DNA of 64,000 nucleotides from contig NZ_VFQF01000001.1 in NCBI RefSeq assembly GCF_006717145.1, positions 1,116,001 through 1,180,000 on the forward strand, given 5' to 3'. Positions 20,562 through 29,230 of the stretch are shown piece after piece (the stretch's first letter is position 1; the number at the start of each line of letters is the position of its first letter). A program made the translations under genes and the position numbers. The DNA comes from Humibacillus xanthopallidus (lineage in GTDB: Bacteria > Actinomycetota > Actinomycetes > Actinomycetales > Dermatophilaceae). The notes under the pieces are model-generated. The model searched no databases and was not told where the DNA came from. It saw only the letters and a program-made list of their open reading frames with translations.

Positions 20562-21686
20562 TTATGCGCGATGCAGGTCGAGCCACTCGCCGTGGGGGTG
20601 GCAGGTGCCCAGCGCGACCGGGGGACGCTCGCGCCCCGACCGCCAGCGGCGCAGGCCGAGGACGGTCCCGCCGGCGCCGACGCGGCCGGTCTCGGCCTGC
20701 TCGACACCCGGGGCGCACCCCGCGGGCTCGGCCGTGAGCCACGACAGCTCGGCGACGTCGCGCGACAGCAGATCCATGGCTGCCGCGAGGTCTGCCCGGC
20801 GCTCAGGGGCCACGTAGCTCAGCGCCCACGAGCTGAAGACGACGACGTGGGCGTCCGGATGGCTGCCGGCCCGTGCCGAGGAGACCGCGCTCGGCATCGC
20901 GTCGAGCATGTCGCCCTCCACGACGTGCGGCGGGTCGACCAGCATGAGGTCGCGGGCAGCCACGAAGCGCTCGACCCGCCCGGGCACGTCGGGCCAGAGG
21001 CAGGCCATGAGCCACCGGACGGCGTCGGCGTCGTCGAGACGGACGGGGTGGAGGTCGACGCCCGCACGGCCCTCGACCGGTGGAAGCGTGAGCCCGTGCA
21101 GGGGAGGTCGGCTGCGGTCGAGCCCGCGGCAGCGCACGGGCGACCCGGAACGCCCGAGTTGGGTCGTGCCCGTGCCGGACTCGAGCTCGATGTCGTAACG
21201 GTCGATGCCGAGGAGCAGACCGGCACTGGCACCGAGCTCGACGAGGGCGATCGGCCCGGGCACGCCAGGCCGGTGCGGGCCGTCCGCCGCGGCAAGCGCG
21301 AGCCCGGCTGCGAGGTAGACGCTCCGGTTGACCTCGTTGGTCTGCGTCGACCGCGTCGCCATGAGGTCGGTCAGCTCGGCGCGGTGCCCCATCGCCGTCT
21401 CTCGGATCTCCGGCCACGGGTCGCCGGGAGGCAGGTGCTCACGGCCGACGACACTGGCGTACCACCGGGCGGCGGGCAGGTCCGGGTGGCGCAGCACGAG
21501 GTCGTGCAGCGCGGCGAACCAGAGCACCGGGCGCGCCTGGCCGGGTCGGGCGACGAGCAGCAGGGATGCCGCCTCGGCGTCGTCGGCGACAGCCCGCGCG
21601 ACGGCGCCGTAGAGCGGCAGGGCGGCATACTCCTGTCCGAACTCGGCGAAGCGTCGCTGGATCCGCGCCAACCGCTCGGAGTCCAT
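20562..21686 (-). CDS. DUF2332 family protein
   Basis: 374 aa from ATG 21686. It matches the actinobacterial DUF2332 family: RRFAEFGQEYAALPLYGAVARAVAD at the start, the TNEVNRS motif, LVELGASAGLLLGIDRY (a methyltransferase-like glycine loop), and VVFSSWALSYV. The last resembles the Rossmann-like core of SAM enzymes, but activity is unproven. The start codon overlaps the stop of rlmC (ATGA), so they form an operon. The 179 bp between this gene's end and cotH hold no clear gene. Confidence 0.8.
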   Translation of the reverse strand: MDSERLARIQRRFAEFGQEYAALPLYGAVARAVADDAEAASLLLVARPGQARPVLWFAALHDLVLRHPDLPAARWYASVVGREHLPPGDPWPEIRETAMGHRAELTDLMATRSTQTNEVNRSVYLAAGLALAAADGPHRPGVPGPIALVELGASAGLLLGIDRYDIELESGTGTTQLGRSGSPVRCRGLDRSRPPLHGLTLPPVEGRAGVDLHPVRLDDADAVRWLMACLWPDVPGRVERFVAARDLMLVDPPHVVEGDMLDAMPSAVSSARAGSHPDAHVVVFSSWALSYVAPERRADLAAAMDLLSRDVAELSWLTAEPAGCAPGVEQAETGRVGAGGTVLGLRRWRSGRERPPVALGTCHPHGEWLDLHRA

Positions 21687-22882
21687 CAGGAGCGCGATTC
21701 CGTTGCGGCAGAATGCTGCTGGCTGCCGACGCGCTCGAGCAGCACCATGACCTCGTGGTGGCGGGTCTGCGGGAACATGTCGAACAGCCGTGCTGAGCGC
21801 GCCGTGTAGGTCGGCAGGAGAGCGAGGTCTCGGGCGAGGCTCTCGACGTTGCAGCTCGAGTAGACGACGTGCGCCGCTCCCGACACCTCGAGCCAGCCGG
21901 CCAGGTCCGAGCCGATGCCCCGGCGTGGGGGGTTGACCACGACGAGCGACCCCGCCTCCAAGAGGTCCAACGCGGCCACATCCGTCGCGTCGCCCACGCG
22001 GAACGTCGTGGGCGGCATACCCCGGCGGTGCGCACGGAGCGCTTCTGCCGTGTGCTCGGCGCTCGCCACCGCCTCGGGTGACACCTCGATGCCGACGACC
22101 TCGGCCGGACCACCGTCGCCCAGAACGGCCGCGTGGAGCGCGAACCCGCCGACCCCGCAGTAGAGGTCGAGCACCTGGCGGGGCTGAACGGACGAGAACC
22201 ATTGCTGGGCTTGGCGATAGAGACCCGCGGCCACCACGGTGTTGGTCTGGAAGAAGCTGTTGGGGCGCAGGCCCAGCGTGATCCCGTTGACCTCCATCGG
22301 CAGCACGTGCGCATCCGTCAGCACGAGCTCCGTGTCGCCCTCGAGGACCGCCTTGTGCTCGGGCTGGAGGTTGACCGAGACGACGGCCGCCTCGGGCACG
22401 CGCTCCCTGACGACCGTGAGGCGCGACCGCAGCAGGGCCAGCTGCTTCTGGGAGCGCACGACGAAGCGGAGCATGACGGCGCCGGCAGGGGAGTGGGTGA
22501 CGATGAGGTGCTTGAGCTCGCCGCGGCGGGACGGCACGTCGTAGGGCTCGAGCCCCAGCTCGTCCACGAGGTCGGCGAGCCGGGGGACGAGCTCGTGCAG
22601 GCCGGGCTCGTAGAGACCGCAGTCGCGCAGGTCGACGCCGCGGCCGCTCGCGTCGAGGATGCCGAGCGTCACGGCGCCCTGCTCACCGCCGACGACGAGC
22701 TTGGCCTTGTTCCGGAAGCCGGACTCGGGCGAGGCGAAGGCATCGAGCCAGCTCACCTCGGGGGCGACCGCGGACAGCATCGCGGCACAGTGCCGCTGCT
22801 TGTCGGCGAGCTGGACGGCATACGACACGCCCATGAGCGCACACGAGCGGCACTGGTGGGCATCGAAGTAGTCGCACTGCAT
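21686..22882 (-). CDS. rlmC: 23S rRNA (uracil-C5)-methyltransferase, RlmC/RumB type
   Basis: 398 aa from ATG 22882. The 4Fe-4S cysteines are seen at the N-terminus (C3, C11, C14 in CDYFDAHQCRSC) and in DLRDCGLYEP. The SAM domain has LDLYCGVGGFALHAA, and the catalytic nucleophile is the Cys of VYSSCNVESLARDL. RlmC methylates U747 of 23S rRNA in E. coli; close paralogues RlmD/TrmA differ in length and N-terminus, and the early cysteine spacing favours RlmC. An in-frame extension to 23026 overlaps the MarR gene and is rejected. Confidence 0.88.
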   Translation of the reverse strand: MQCDYFDAHQCRSCALMGVSYAVQLADKQRHCAAMLSAVAPEVSWLDAFASPESGFRNKAKLVVGGEQGAVTLGILDASGRGVDLRDCGLYEPGLHELVPRLADLVDELGLEPYDVPSRRGELKHLIVTHSPAGAVMLRFVVRSQKQLALLRSRLTVVRERVPEAAVVSVNLQPEHKAVLEGDTELVLTDAHVLPMEVNGITLGLRPNSFFQTNTVVAAGLYRQAQQWFSSVQPRQVLDLYCGVGGFALHAAVLGDGGPAEVVGIEVSPEAVASAEHTAEALRAHRRGMPPTTFRVGDATDVAALDLLEAGSLVVVNPPRRGIGSDLAGWLEVSGAAHVVYSSCNVESLARDLALLPTYTARSARLFDMFPQTRHHEVMVLLERVGSQQHSAATESRS

Positions 22883-22936
22883 CGGACCCAAGGGTACGGG
22901 CGGCCGCGATGGGGGCGGCTCCTTCCTCAGCAAAGT

Positions 22937-22953
22937 GACATAATGTCGATTAT
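22937..22953. promoter_or_regulatory. AT-rich overlapping palindromes upstream of rlmC
   Basis: GACATAATGTC (22937-22947) is a perfect odd palindrome, and ATAAT-GTCG-ATTAT (22940-22953) is a second dyad overlapping it. They lie just after the marR stop and about 55 bp ahead of rlmC on the minus strand. A promoter or operator for the rlmC-DUF2332 operon is the natural reading; no factor is assigned. Confidence 0.4.
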
Positions 22954-22958
22954 CGGCG

Positions 22959-23489
22959 TTATAGCGACTCAGGTCGCTCAGCGAGAGGACCTGCCTGCAC
23001 GACGTCGAGCCAGCCCCGCAGTACATCCTCCAGACCGGAGCGCTGCGCCGGTGTGAGCCCGGCCAGCAGCGACTCGTCGGCTGCGACGACGTCGGCGAAG
23101 ACCTCGTCGAGCCGTCGCAGCCCTGACGCCGTCAGCTGCACGTGCACCGTGCGCCGGTCAGGTTCCTCACGGACCCGCTCCACGAGGCCGGCCCGCTCCA
23201 TCGACTGCACGCGCTGCGTCGTGGCGCCCGGCGTCACCCGGCAGCGCCGTGAGAGCTCGCCGGCCGTCAGCCGGTACGGCGGCCCGCTGCGGCGCAGGAC
23301 GCCGAGCACGTCGAGATGGCTCTGGTCGAGCCCGTAGGTGCCGAGGACTCCGGCCCGGCGCTCTGCGACGAGCGTCGCCAGCCGCAGGACCGGCACCACG
23401 ATGCCTATCGAGCTCACGTCGACGTCCGGACGTTCGCGGCGCCACGCGCTGACGACGGCATCGACCTCATCCCCCGATGATGCGTTCAC
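22959..23489 (-). CDS. MarR-family transcriptional regulator
   Basis: 176 aa, a winged helix with LDQSHLDVLGVLRRSG, LTAGELSRRCRVTPGATTQRVQ (recognition helix) and the wing LVERVREEPDRRTVHVQLTASG. It is divergent from a small membrane protein gene, and the shared 76-bp gap contains a TTTAG-TG-CTAAA dyad, a typical MarR operator. Autorepression plus control of the membrane protein is a reasonable inference. It ends in a TAA stop, rare in this genome. Confidence 0.87.
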   Translation of the reverse strand: MNASSGDEVDAVVSAWRRERPDVDVSSIGIVVPVLRLATLVAERRAGVLGTYGLDQSHLDVLGVLRRSGPPYRLTAGELSRRCRVTPGATTQRVQSMERAGLVERVREEPDRRTVHVQLTASGLRRLDEVFADVVAADESLLAGLTPAQRSGLEDVLRGWLDVVQAGPLAERPESL

Positions 23490-23497
23490 ACCAATAC

Positions 23498-23509
23498 TTT
23501 AGTGCTAAA
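23498..23509. promoter_or_regulatory. MarR-type operator between divergent genes
   Basis: Perfect dyad TTTAG-TG-CTAAA, AT-rich, 9 bp upstream of the marR start codon and within the divergent promoter region of the membrane protein gene. Size and symmetry match known MarR sites. Not shown experimentally. Confidence 0.55.
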
Positions 23510-23565
23510 TCGCCTCCGTGGGGCCGATCTGGTGGGACGATCGTGTGCACCCTCGAAGGAGCGCC

Positions 23566-24075
23566 ATGGACCTCTCGACCTTCTACGCCGTGGTCTCGGC
23601 CACCTGCTTCACCCTCGTCGGGCTGTGGTGGTCCGCCGTCGACCGGCGCCGTGACCTGCTGGGCTCCCCCGAGACCCGCCGGCTCGTCGGCGGCGTCTAC
23701 CTCACCTTCCTGCTCCCCGGCGTCATGGGCCTGTTCGCCCAGGTCGACCCCGCCCGCACCGGCCTGTGGCGCACGACCTTCGGGCTCGTCGCGCTGATCG
23801 GCGCCTGGTCGACCTTCGGGCTCGTCCGCGCCGACCGCGGCTCCGGGGCCCGCGGGCCGTTCCGGCGCAACCGCTGGCTCGTCGGCGTCCTCTACCTCGC
23901 CATCGTGGTGCTCGGCGTCGCGCCCGAGCTCGCCGCGACGCTCCACCTCACCGGGCTGCAAGCGGCCGCGCTCGCCGTCGTCTGCCTCGTCGTCCTCGCC
24001 CACGGGCTTGCGTGGGAGCTGCTGACGACGACGAGCGAGGCACCTCCGGTGCGCGACGCCGATCACGACGACTGA
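23566..24075 (+). CDS. Small integral membrane protein of unknown function
   Basis: 169 aa, Shine-Dalgarno AAGGAG. About five hydrophobic segments are visible: FYAVVSATCFTLVGLWW, VGGVYLTFLLPGVMGLF, TTFGLVALIGAWSTFGL, WLVGVLYLAIVVLGVAPEL and ALAVVCLVVLAHGLAW. I do not recognise the family. It faces a MarR gene across a shared operator, so it may be the regulated output, perhaps a transporter or stress protein. Confidence 0.7.
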   Translation: MDLSTFYAVVSATCFTLVGLWWSAVDRRRDLLGSPETRRLVGGVYLTFLLPGVMGLFAQVDPARTGLWRTTFGLVALIGAWSTFGLVRADRGSGARGPFRRNRWLVGVLYLAIVVLGVAPELAATLHLTGLQAAALAVVCLVVLAHGLAWELLTTTSEAPPVRDADHDD

Positions 24076-24096
24076 GCCCTCCCCTCCCCCGGCCCG

Positions 24097-24144
24097 CCGG
24101 ACGGCATACGGGATGTTTCGCCGCGCCAGCGGTATGCCGTCCGG
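24097..24144 (+). terminator. Hairpin built on the GGCATAC/GTATGCC heptamer
   Basis: 13-bp perfect arms CCGGACGGCATAC (24097-24109) and its complement (24132-24144) enclose a 22-nt loop. It follows the membrane protein gene by 21 bp and precedes the MFS gene by 64 bp. Likely terminator; no T-tract. Confidence 0.6.
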
Positions 24145-24208
24145 CCGGCCCGGCGTGTTCCCCTCGCGTCCCGCTCCGTAGGGCCCGGCCGTGTGGGACA
24201 GTCCTGCC

Positions 24209-25585
24209 ATGTCGTCCGTCGTCGTCAACGCCGCGCGTCCCGAGACCAAGGAGCAGCGCGCCTGGTACTGGTACGACTGGGCCAACTCCGCCTACGTCAC
24301 CACGACCGCCACCGTGCTGCTCAGCCCCTACCTCACGACGGTGGCGGAGGCGGCGGCCTGCCCCGACCTGCCCGACGGAGCGGACTGCACGACGAACCTC
24401 TCGGTCCTCGGCATCCCCATCGCGCCCGGCAGCCTCTGGTTCTTCACGGTGACCTTCACGACGATCGTGTCTGCGATCGTCCTCATCTTCATCGGCGCCA
24501 TCGCCGACCGCAGCCCGAAGCCGACGCGGCTCTTCGCGAGCTTCGCGTGGGCGGGCTCGCTGGCCGCGTGCCTCATGTTCTTCATCGCCGGCACGAACTG
24601 GCAGCTGGGGTGTGTGCTCGTCGTCATCGCCGGCATCTGTCTCGGCGCCTCGCTCGTCATCTACGACTCGATCCTCTGCCGGATCGCCAACGAGAACGAG
24701 CGCGACCGGGTCTCCTCGAAGGGCTGGGCCTTCGGCTACCTCGGCGGCGGCACGCTGCTGGCGCTCAACTTCGCCCTCGACATCTTCCACGAGCAGCTCG
24801 GCCTCGATCGCGCGATGTCGACCCGCATCAGCATCCTGTCGGCAGGCGTCTGGTGGGCGGGGTTCACGATCATCCCCTACCTCGGGCTGCGCCACCTGAC
24901 CGGCACGGTCACCACGCCGATCGACAAGCAGGCGGGGGTCGTGCGCGGCAGTCTCGAGCAGCTGCGCAGCACCTTCGGCGACCTGCGCCACTACCCGCAG
25001 ACGCTCACCTTCCTCATCGCCTACCTCTTCTTCAACGACGGCATCCAGACCGTCATCGGCAGCTCGAGCATCTACGGCAGCAAGGAGCTGGGCTTCTCGG
25101 AGTCGACGGTGCTCGGCGTCTTCCTCTTCGTCCAGTTCGTCGCGTTCTTCGGTGCGCGGCTCTTCGGCTGGGTCGCCGCCTCGATCGGCGCCTGGCGCAC
25201 CGTGCTCTACGGGATCGTGCTGTGGACCGTCGTGGTCGTCATCGCCTTCGTCACACCGTCGAAGTCCCTGACGGTCTTCCTCGCGCTCGGCCTGCTCATC
25301 GGCATCGTGCTCGGGGGCACCCAGGCGCTGTCGCGCTCGCTCTACAGCCAGCTGATCCCCCGCGGGCGCGAGGCGGAGTACTTCAGCCTCTACCAGGCGA
25401 TGGAGCGCGGCACGAGCTGGCTGGGCACGCTCATCTTCGGTCTCGTCTACCAGGTGACCCACAGCTACCGGTGGGCGATCATCTGCCTCATCGCCTTCTT
25501 CGTCATCGGCGGCTACCTGCTCTCGCGCGTCGACATGCGTCGCGGCATCATCGAAGCCGGAAATCCCGTTCCCGCTGTCGTGTGA
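24209..25585 (+). CDS. MFS transporter, UMF1/Atg22-like
   Basis: 458 aa, about 12 membrane segments. The N-terminal WYWYDWANSAYVTT motif is diagnostic of the UMF1 (Atg22-like) group of the major facilitator superfamily. Also visible are GAIADRSPKPTRLF (the MFS loop 2-3 motif), LIAYLFFNDGIQTVIG and GGTQALSRSLYSQLIPRGREAEYFSLY. Yeast Atg22 exports amino acids from vacuoles; bacterial substrates are unknown. ATG 24209 is preferred over GTG 24191. Confidence 0.87.
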   Translation: MSSVVVNAARPETKEQRAWYWYDWANSAYVTTTATVLLSPYLTTVAEAAACPDLPDGADCTTNLSVLGIPIAPGSLWFFTVTFTTIVSAIVLIFIGAIADRSPKPTRLFASFAWAGSLAACLMFFIAGTNWQLGCVLVVIAGICLGASLVIYDSILCRIANENERDRVSSKGWAFGYLGGGTLLALNFALDIFHEQLGLDRAMSTRISILSAGVWWAGFTIIPYLGLRHLTGTVTTPIDKQAGVVRGSLEQLRSTFGDLRHYPQTLTFLIAYLFFNDGIQTVIGSSSIYGSKELGFSESTVLGVFLFVQFVAFFGARLFGWVAASIGAWRTVLYGIVLWTVVVVIAFVTPSKSLTVFLALGLLIGIVLGGTQALSRSLYSQLIPRGREAEYFSLYQAMERGTSWLGTLIFGLVYQVTHSYRWAIICLIAFFVIGGYLLSRVDMRRGIIEAGNPVPAVV

Positions 25586-25618
25586 GCTAGGACGTCGCTT
25601 ACAATCCGCGGTGGCCTC

Positions 25619-25645
25619 GGGAACAACGGCGCCATCCTGCTCGTT
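25619..25645 (+). promoter_or_regulatory. SigR/SigH-like (thiol-stress) promoter for rbpA
   Basis: GGGAAC (25619-25624) and GTT (25643-25645) are separated by exactly 18 bp, close to the GGGAAT-N18-GTT consensus of SigR/SigH-family sigma factors. It lies about 70 bp ahead of the rbpA start. In Streptomyces rbpA belongs to the SigR regulon, which supports the call. A separate TACAAT (25600-25605) may be a housekeeping -10. Confidence 0.6.
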
Positions 25646-25712
25646 CAAGCGACTGTGAGGGTAGGGCACCAGACAGGTGTCGACCAGTGGCAGGAGTTTT
25701 GGAGGGGTCCAC

Positions 25713-26075
25713 ATGGCCGATCGAGCACTACGCGGTTCCAACCTCGGTTCCAGGAGCATGGAGTCCGACGAGAACGTTGTCCCCAGTGAGCGACAGCTCA
25801 CGACCTATGTGTGCGCGCAGGGGCACCGCACCGAGCTGCCGTTCTCGGTCGAGGCCGACGTGCCGCCGACGTGGGAGTGCCGCTGCGGCCTCGACGCCAA
25901 GCTCCAGGGCGGTGGACCCGAGCCCGACGCCAAGCCCGTCAAGCACGTGCGCACCCACTGGGACATGCTGCTCGAGCGCCGCTCGATCCCGGAGCTCGAG
26001 GAGCTCCTCGAGGAGCGCCTCACGCTGCTGCGCGAGTCGCGTGGCGAGAAGCCGCGCCGGCGCAAGACCGCCTGA
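25713..26075 (+). CDS. rbpA: RNA polymerase-binding protein RbpA
   Basis: 120 aa, Shine-Dalgarno GGAGGGG. It starts MADRALRGSNLGSRSMESDE and continues with YVCAQGHRTELPFS, WECRCGLDAKL (zinc/structural core) and the sigma-interaction helix VRTHWDMLLERRSIPELEELL. RbpA binds the primary sigma factor and RNA polymerase and stabilises open complexes in actinobacteria. Upstream frame to 25677 is non-conserved. A SigR-like promoter precedes it and a clear intrinsic terminator follows. Confidence 0.96.
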   Translation: MADRALRGSNLGSRSMESDENVVPSERQLTTYVCAQGHRTELPFSVEADVPPTWECRCGLDAKLQGGGPEPDAKPVKHVRTHWDMLLERRSIPELEELLEERLTLLRESRGEKPRRRKTA

Positions 26076-26110
26076 GCCGCGCCGACTGCGCGTCGCACCA
26101 GACATCCGAT

Positions 26111-26143
26111 GAGCCCGCCTCGTTCGTGGAGGCGGGCTTTTCG
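26111..26143 (+). terminator. Rho-independent terminator of rbpA
   Basis: 10-bp stem AGCCCGCCTC (26112-26121) / GAGGCGGGCT (26129-26138), loop GTTCGTG, followed by TTTT. It begins 36 bp after the rbpA stop. This is one of the few hairpins in the window with a proper T-run. Confidence 0.85.
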
Positions 26144-26192
26144 CTGCCCGCAACCCGCTACGTATGCCGTGTGCCGGGGCCCGCGGTGACGC

Positions 26193-26267
26193 TCAGACTC
26201 ACAAACCTCCGGTTTGAGGTCGGTGCACGCGGCGACATCGGCGTCGAGGCAGGGTTTGTGAGTCTGA
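26193..26267. repeat. 15-bp inverted repeat in the rbpA-fxsA gap
   Basis: TCAGACTCACAAACC (26193-26207) and its exact complement (26253-26267) bracket 45 nt. An inner AAACC-TCC-GGTTT dyad (26203-26213) overlaps the left arm. It lies between convergent genes after the rbpA terminator. It may form a second transcription stop for fxsA or a small structured RNA; function unknown. Confidence 0.55.
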
Positions 26268-26288
26268 CGGACGGGTCTGACGGGTGGG

Positions 26289-26825
26289 TCAGTCCTCGTC
26301 GATGATCTCGCCCTCGACGACCTCGGTGCTCGACTCCGAGCGCTGGGGGCCGTGGGGCGTCTCCTGCTGCTCCCAGGTGGGGCGGTCGGTGACCGTCGTG
26401 GCCCCGAACACCTCGACCTGCGCCAAGAGGTGGCGCCCGATGACCGAGGCCAGCAGCGCTCGGGCGATCGGGCGGGTGAAGGGCAGCACGAGGAGCAGGC
26501 CGGCGACGTCGGTGATGAAGCCGGGGATGAGCAGCAGGGTGCCGCCGACGAGCACGACGATGCCGTCAGCGAGCTCGCGCGCGGGCATGCGGCCCTCGCG
26601 CAGGGCCTGGCCCAGCGCCCGCCAGGCGCGGCCGCCCTCTCGCGTGACGATCCACGCGCCGAGGGCGGAGGTGGCGATGACGAGCAGGAAGGTCCACCAG
26701 CCGCCGATCGCCTGACCGACGGCGACCATCACCATGATCTCGAGGATCGGCACCAGGAGCAGCGCCACCGCGGCGACCCGGGTGGGTCGGAGCCGTCGAC
26801 GCCGCGCCCCCGGTGCCGTCGTCAT
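26289..26825 (-). CDS. fxsA: FxsA-family membrane protein
   Basis: 178 aa. Hydrophobic segments VAAVALLLVPILEIMVMVAVG and WTFLLVIATSALGAWIVTREG are followed by the conserved GTLLLIPGFITDVAGLLLVLPFTR, the core of the FxsA family. E. coli FxsA suppresses F-plasmid exclusion of phage T7; the normal cellular role is unknown. The acidic tail (STEVVEGEIIDED) is typical. The start overlaps the ppm stop by 4 nt, so it belongs to the lnt-ppm operon. Confidence 0.85.
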   Translation of the reverse strand: MTTAPGARRRRLRPTRVAAVALLLVPILEIMVMVAVGQAIGGWWTFLLVIATSALGAWIVTREGGRAWRALGQALREGRMPARELADGIVVLVGGTLLLIPGFITDVAGLLLVLPFTRPIARALLASVIGRHLLAQVEVFGATTVTDRPTWEQQETPHGPQRSESSTEVVEGEIIDED

Positions 26826-27613
26826 GACCGCTCCCCCACCGTCTCGCGGTCACGCGGGCGTCCGATGGCGCCACGCAGCTGCCCCACCCGGTGCTCGATG
26901 CCCCACTTGGTCACGTTCGTCAGGGCCTCGCGCACGATGTCCTGGCCCATCTTGGAGACCCCGACCTCGCGCTCGATGAACGTGATCGGGACCTCGACGA
27001 CCTTCAGGCCGGCACGCACGGCACGCAGCGTGAGGTCGATCTGGAAGCAGTAGCCCTGCGACTCGACGCCGGCGAGGCCCATCGTGCGCAGCGCGCTCGT
27101 CCGGTAGGCGCGGTAGCCGGCCGTCGCGTCGTTGACGTGCATGCCGAGCATGACCTTCGTGTAGACGTTCGCCCCGACCGAGAGCACCTTGCGCCGCAAT
27201 GGCCAGTTGCGCACCTGCCCGCCCTTGACCCAGCGGGCCCCGATGGCGAGGTCGGCATCGGCCAGTGCGGCGAGGATCGCCGGCAGCTGTTCCGGCTGGT
27301 GGGAGCCGTCGGCGTCCATCTCGACGGCGGCGTCGTAGCCTTCGTCGAGGGCGATCGCGAAACCGGCGAGGTAGGCCTGGCCGAGGCCCTGCTTGCCCGG
27401 GCGGTGGACGACGCGCACGTGCGGGTCGTCGGCGGCGAGGCCGTCGGCGAGCTGGCCCGTGCCGTCGGGCGAGTTGTCGTCGAGGACGATGACGTCGGCC
27501 GTGGGGACGCTCGCGCGCACGCGTGCCACGATCCCCGGCAGGTTCTCCCGCTCGTTGTAGGTCGGGATGAGCACGGCGACCTTCGTCACCGGCTCATACT
27601 GCGTCACGGTCAT
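26822..27613 (-). CDS. ppm: Polyprenol monophosphomannose synthase (GT2)
   Basis: 263 aa, a GT2 glycosyltransferase. Motifs are VLIPTYNERENLPGIV, VIVLDDNSPDGTG (first Asp pair), AAVEMDADGSHQPEQLP (DxD) and DATAGYRAYR. It transfers mannose from GDP-mannose to polyprenyl phosphate, supplying lipomannan synthesis and protein O-mannosylation. The start lies 20 bp inside the lnt gene; in M. tuberculosis the same two activities are fused in one protein (Ppm1), which supports the assignment. Confidence 0.9.
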   Translation of the reverse strand: MTVTQYEPVTKVAVLIPTYNERENLPGIVARVRASVPTADVIVLDDNSPDGTGQLADGLAADDPHVRVVHRPGKQGLGQAYLAGFAIALDEGYDAAVEMDADGSHQPEQLPAILAALADADLAIGARWVKGGQVRNWPLRRKVLSVGANVYTKVMLGMHVNDATAGYRAYRTSALRTMGLAGVESQGYCFQIDLTLRAVRAGLKVVEVPITFIEREVGVSKMGQDIVREALTNVTKWGIEHRVGQLRGAIGRPRDRETVGERS

Positions 27614-29201
27614 GCGCTTCCTTGTCCTCTGTGCTGTCTTCGCTGTCGTCCGCCTGGGTGGCCGGCCCGGACCGGGTGGCCCCGCCCCTGATCCGGAGGA
27701 CGAGGAGCAGCGCGAGCGCCGCGGCGGCCGCCCACTCCGGGGCCTCCCCCAGACGAGTCGCCACGGTCGTGGTGTCCCGCAATGGTAGAGCCCCGCGAAC
27801 GAGGGCCTGTGTGAACAACGTCGTCACCTGGTGCGCAGTTCCGTCGGGCGTGATGAGGGCGCTCTGGCCGACGGTAGACACGTGCACGACCGACCGGCCG
27901 AACTCCATGGCGCGCACCCGGCTGATCGCGAGCTGCTGCGGCGACTCGGCCGTGTAGCCGAACGTCGCGTTGTTGGTCTGCACGAGCAGGACGTTGGCGC
28001 CCGCCTCGACGGCGTCGCGCATGATGTCGTCGTAGGCGACCTCGAAGCAGATCGCGACGCCTGCCCTGATCTGCTGGCCGGAGGTGCCGGTGACGTCGAA
28101 GACTCCCACGGACGACCCCGCCACGAAGTCGCGGCTGACCCGGTCGACCTCGGCGCTGAACATCCGGTAGAAGGCGCGGTTGGGGATGTACTCGGCGAAG
28201 GGCACGGGGTGACGCTTGACGTAGCGGTCGGTGATCCCCTTGCCGGGCTCGTAGAGGAGCGAGACGTTCGAGACCATCCCGGGCGGCTCCTCGAGCAGGC
28301 CCCCGACCACGAGCGGTCGCCCCAGCCGCGTGACGGTCGCGGCGATCTCGTCACGGGCGTCGGCGTTGCGCACCGGGTCGATGTCGGAGGCGTTCTCGGG
28401 CCACACGACGAGGTCGGGCGTCGGTGCGAGCCCTGCCTCGATGTCGGTCTGGGCCTGCCACGTGGCGGCGACGTGGTTGTCGAGCACAGCACGTCGTTGC
28501 GCGTTGAAGTCGAGCCCGGCCTTCGGCACGTTGCCCTGGACGCCGAGGAACTGCGCCTCCTGGCCGTCCATCGGCAGCGGCATCGCGATACCCGCGACCC
28601 CGAGCACGAGCGCTGCGGCGACGGGCAGCGCGACCGTGCGCCACGGCATACCGGCCCCGAGGGACCCGGCGCGGCGTGAAGCGAGCAGCTGCTGGACGGC
28701 GAGCGCGAGGAGCGCCCCGACGAGGGCGAGCACGAAGCCGACGAAGGGCGCACCACCGAGGGCGACGAGCCGACCGGCGGGTGAGTCGGCCTGGCTGAAG
28801 GCGAGCTTGAGCCAGGGGAAGCCGCCGTAGGGGGCACGCGCCCGGAAGCCCTCGGTGACCACCCACACCAGCGCGAAGGCGAGGGGCCGCACCCGGCCGG
28901 CGCGGCTCAGCCAGCCGTAGAGGGCGCCGGCGACCCCGATGAAGAGTGACTCGAGGGTGGCGAGAGCGAGCCAGGGCAGCGCGCCGACGTAGATGCCCGA
29001 CCAGCTGAGCGTCGGCACGAAGAAGGCGAGGCCGAAGAGCACTCCGGCGAGCAGCCCGCGGCGGGCTCCGAGGCCGGTCGTCGCCCACGCGAGCAGCGAC
29101 AGGGCGAGCGGCGCCGCCACCCACACGTCGAAGGTCGGGAACGCGAGGCACAGCAGCCCACCGGCGATGAGGGACACGAGGAGACGCCGCACGGGGTTCA
29201 C
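27594..29201 (-). CDS. lnt: Apolipoprotein N-acyltransferase
   Basis: 535 aa. Six or so N-terminal membrane helices are followed by a nitrilase-fold catalytic domain. The Glu-Lys-Cys triad elements are visible: DLVVWPENASD (Glu), YVKRHPVPFAEYIP (Lys) and GVAICFEVAYDD (Cys). It N-acylates the diacylglyceryl cysteine of lipoproteins at the membrane; four lipoproteins are predicted or plausible in this window. It is the first gene of lnt-ppm-fxsA. A GTATGCC copy (29203) abuts the start codon. Confidence 0.92.
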   Translation of the reverse strand: MNPVRRLLVSLIAGGLLCLAFPTFDVWVAAPLALSLLAWATTGLGARRGLLAGVLFGLAFFVPTLSWSGIYVGALPWLALATLESLFIGVAGALYGWLSRAGRVRPLAFALVWVVTEGFRARAPYGGFPWLKLAFSQADSPAGRLVALGGAPFVGFVLALVGALLALAVQQLLASRRAGSLGAGMPWRTVALPVAAALVLGVAGIAMPLPMDGQEAQFLGVQGNVPKAGLDFNAQRRAVLDNHVAATWQAQTDIEAGLAPTPDLVVWPENASDIDPVRNADARDEIAATVTRLGRPLVVGGLLEEPPGMVSNVSLLYEPGKGITDRYVKRHPVPFAEYIPNRAFYRMFSAEVDRVSRDFVAGSSVGVFDVTGTSGQQIRAGVAICFEVAYDDIMRDAVEAGANVLLVQTNNATFGYTAESPQQLAISRVRAMEFGRSVVHVSTVGQSALITPDGTAHQVTTLFTQALVRGALPLRDTTTVATRLGEAPEWAAAAALALLLVLRIRGGATRSGPATQADDSEDSTEDKEAHDRDAV

Positions 29202-29230
29202 CGTATGCCGTGCGGCCGGGATGCCCGTCC

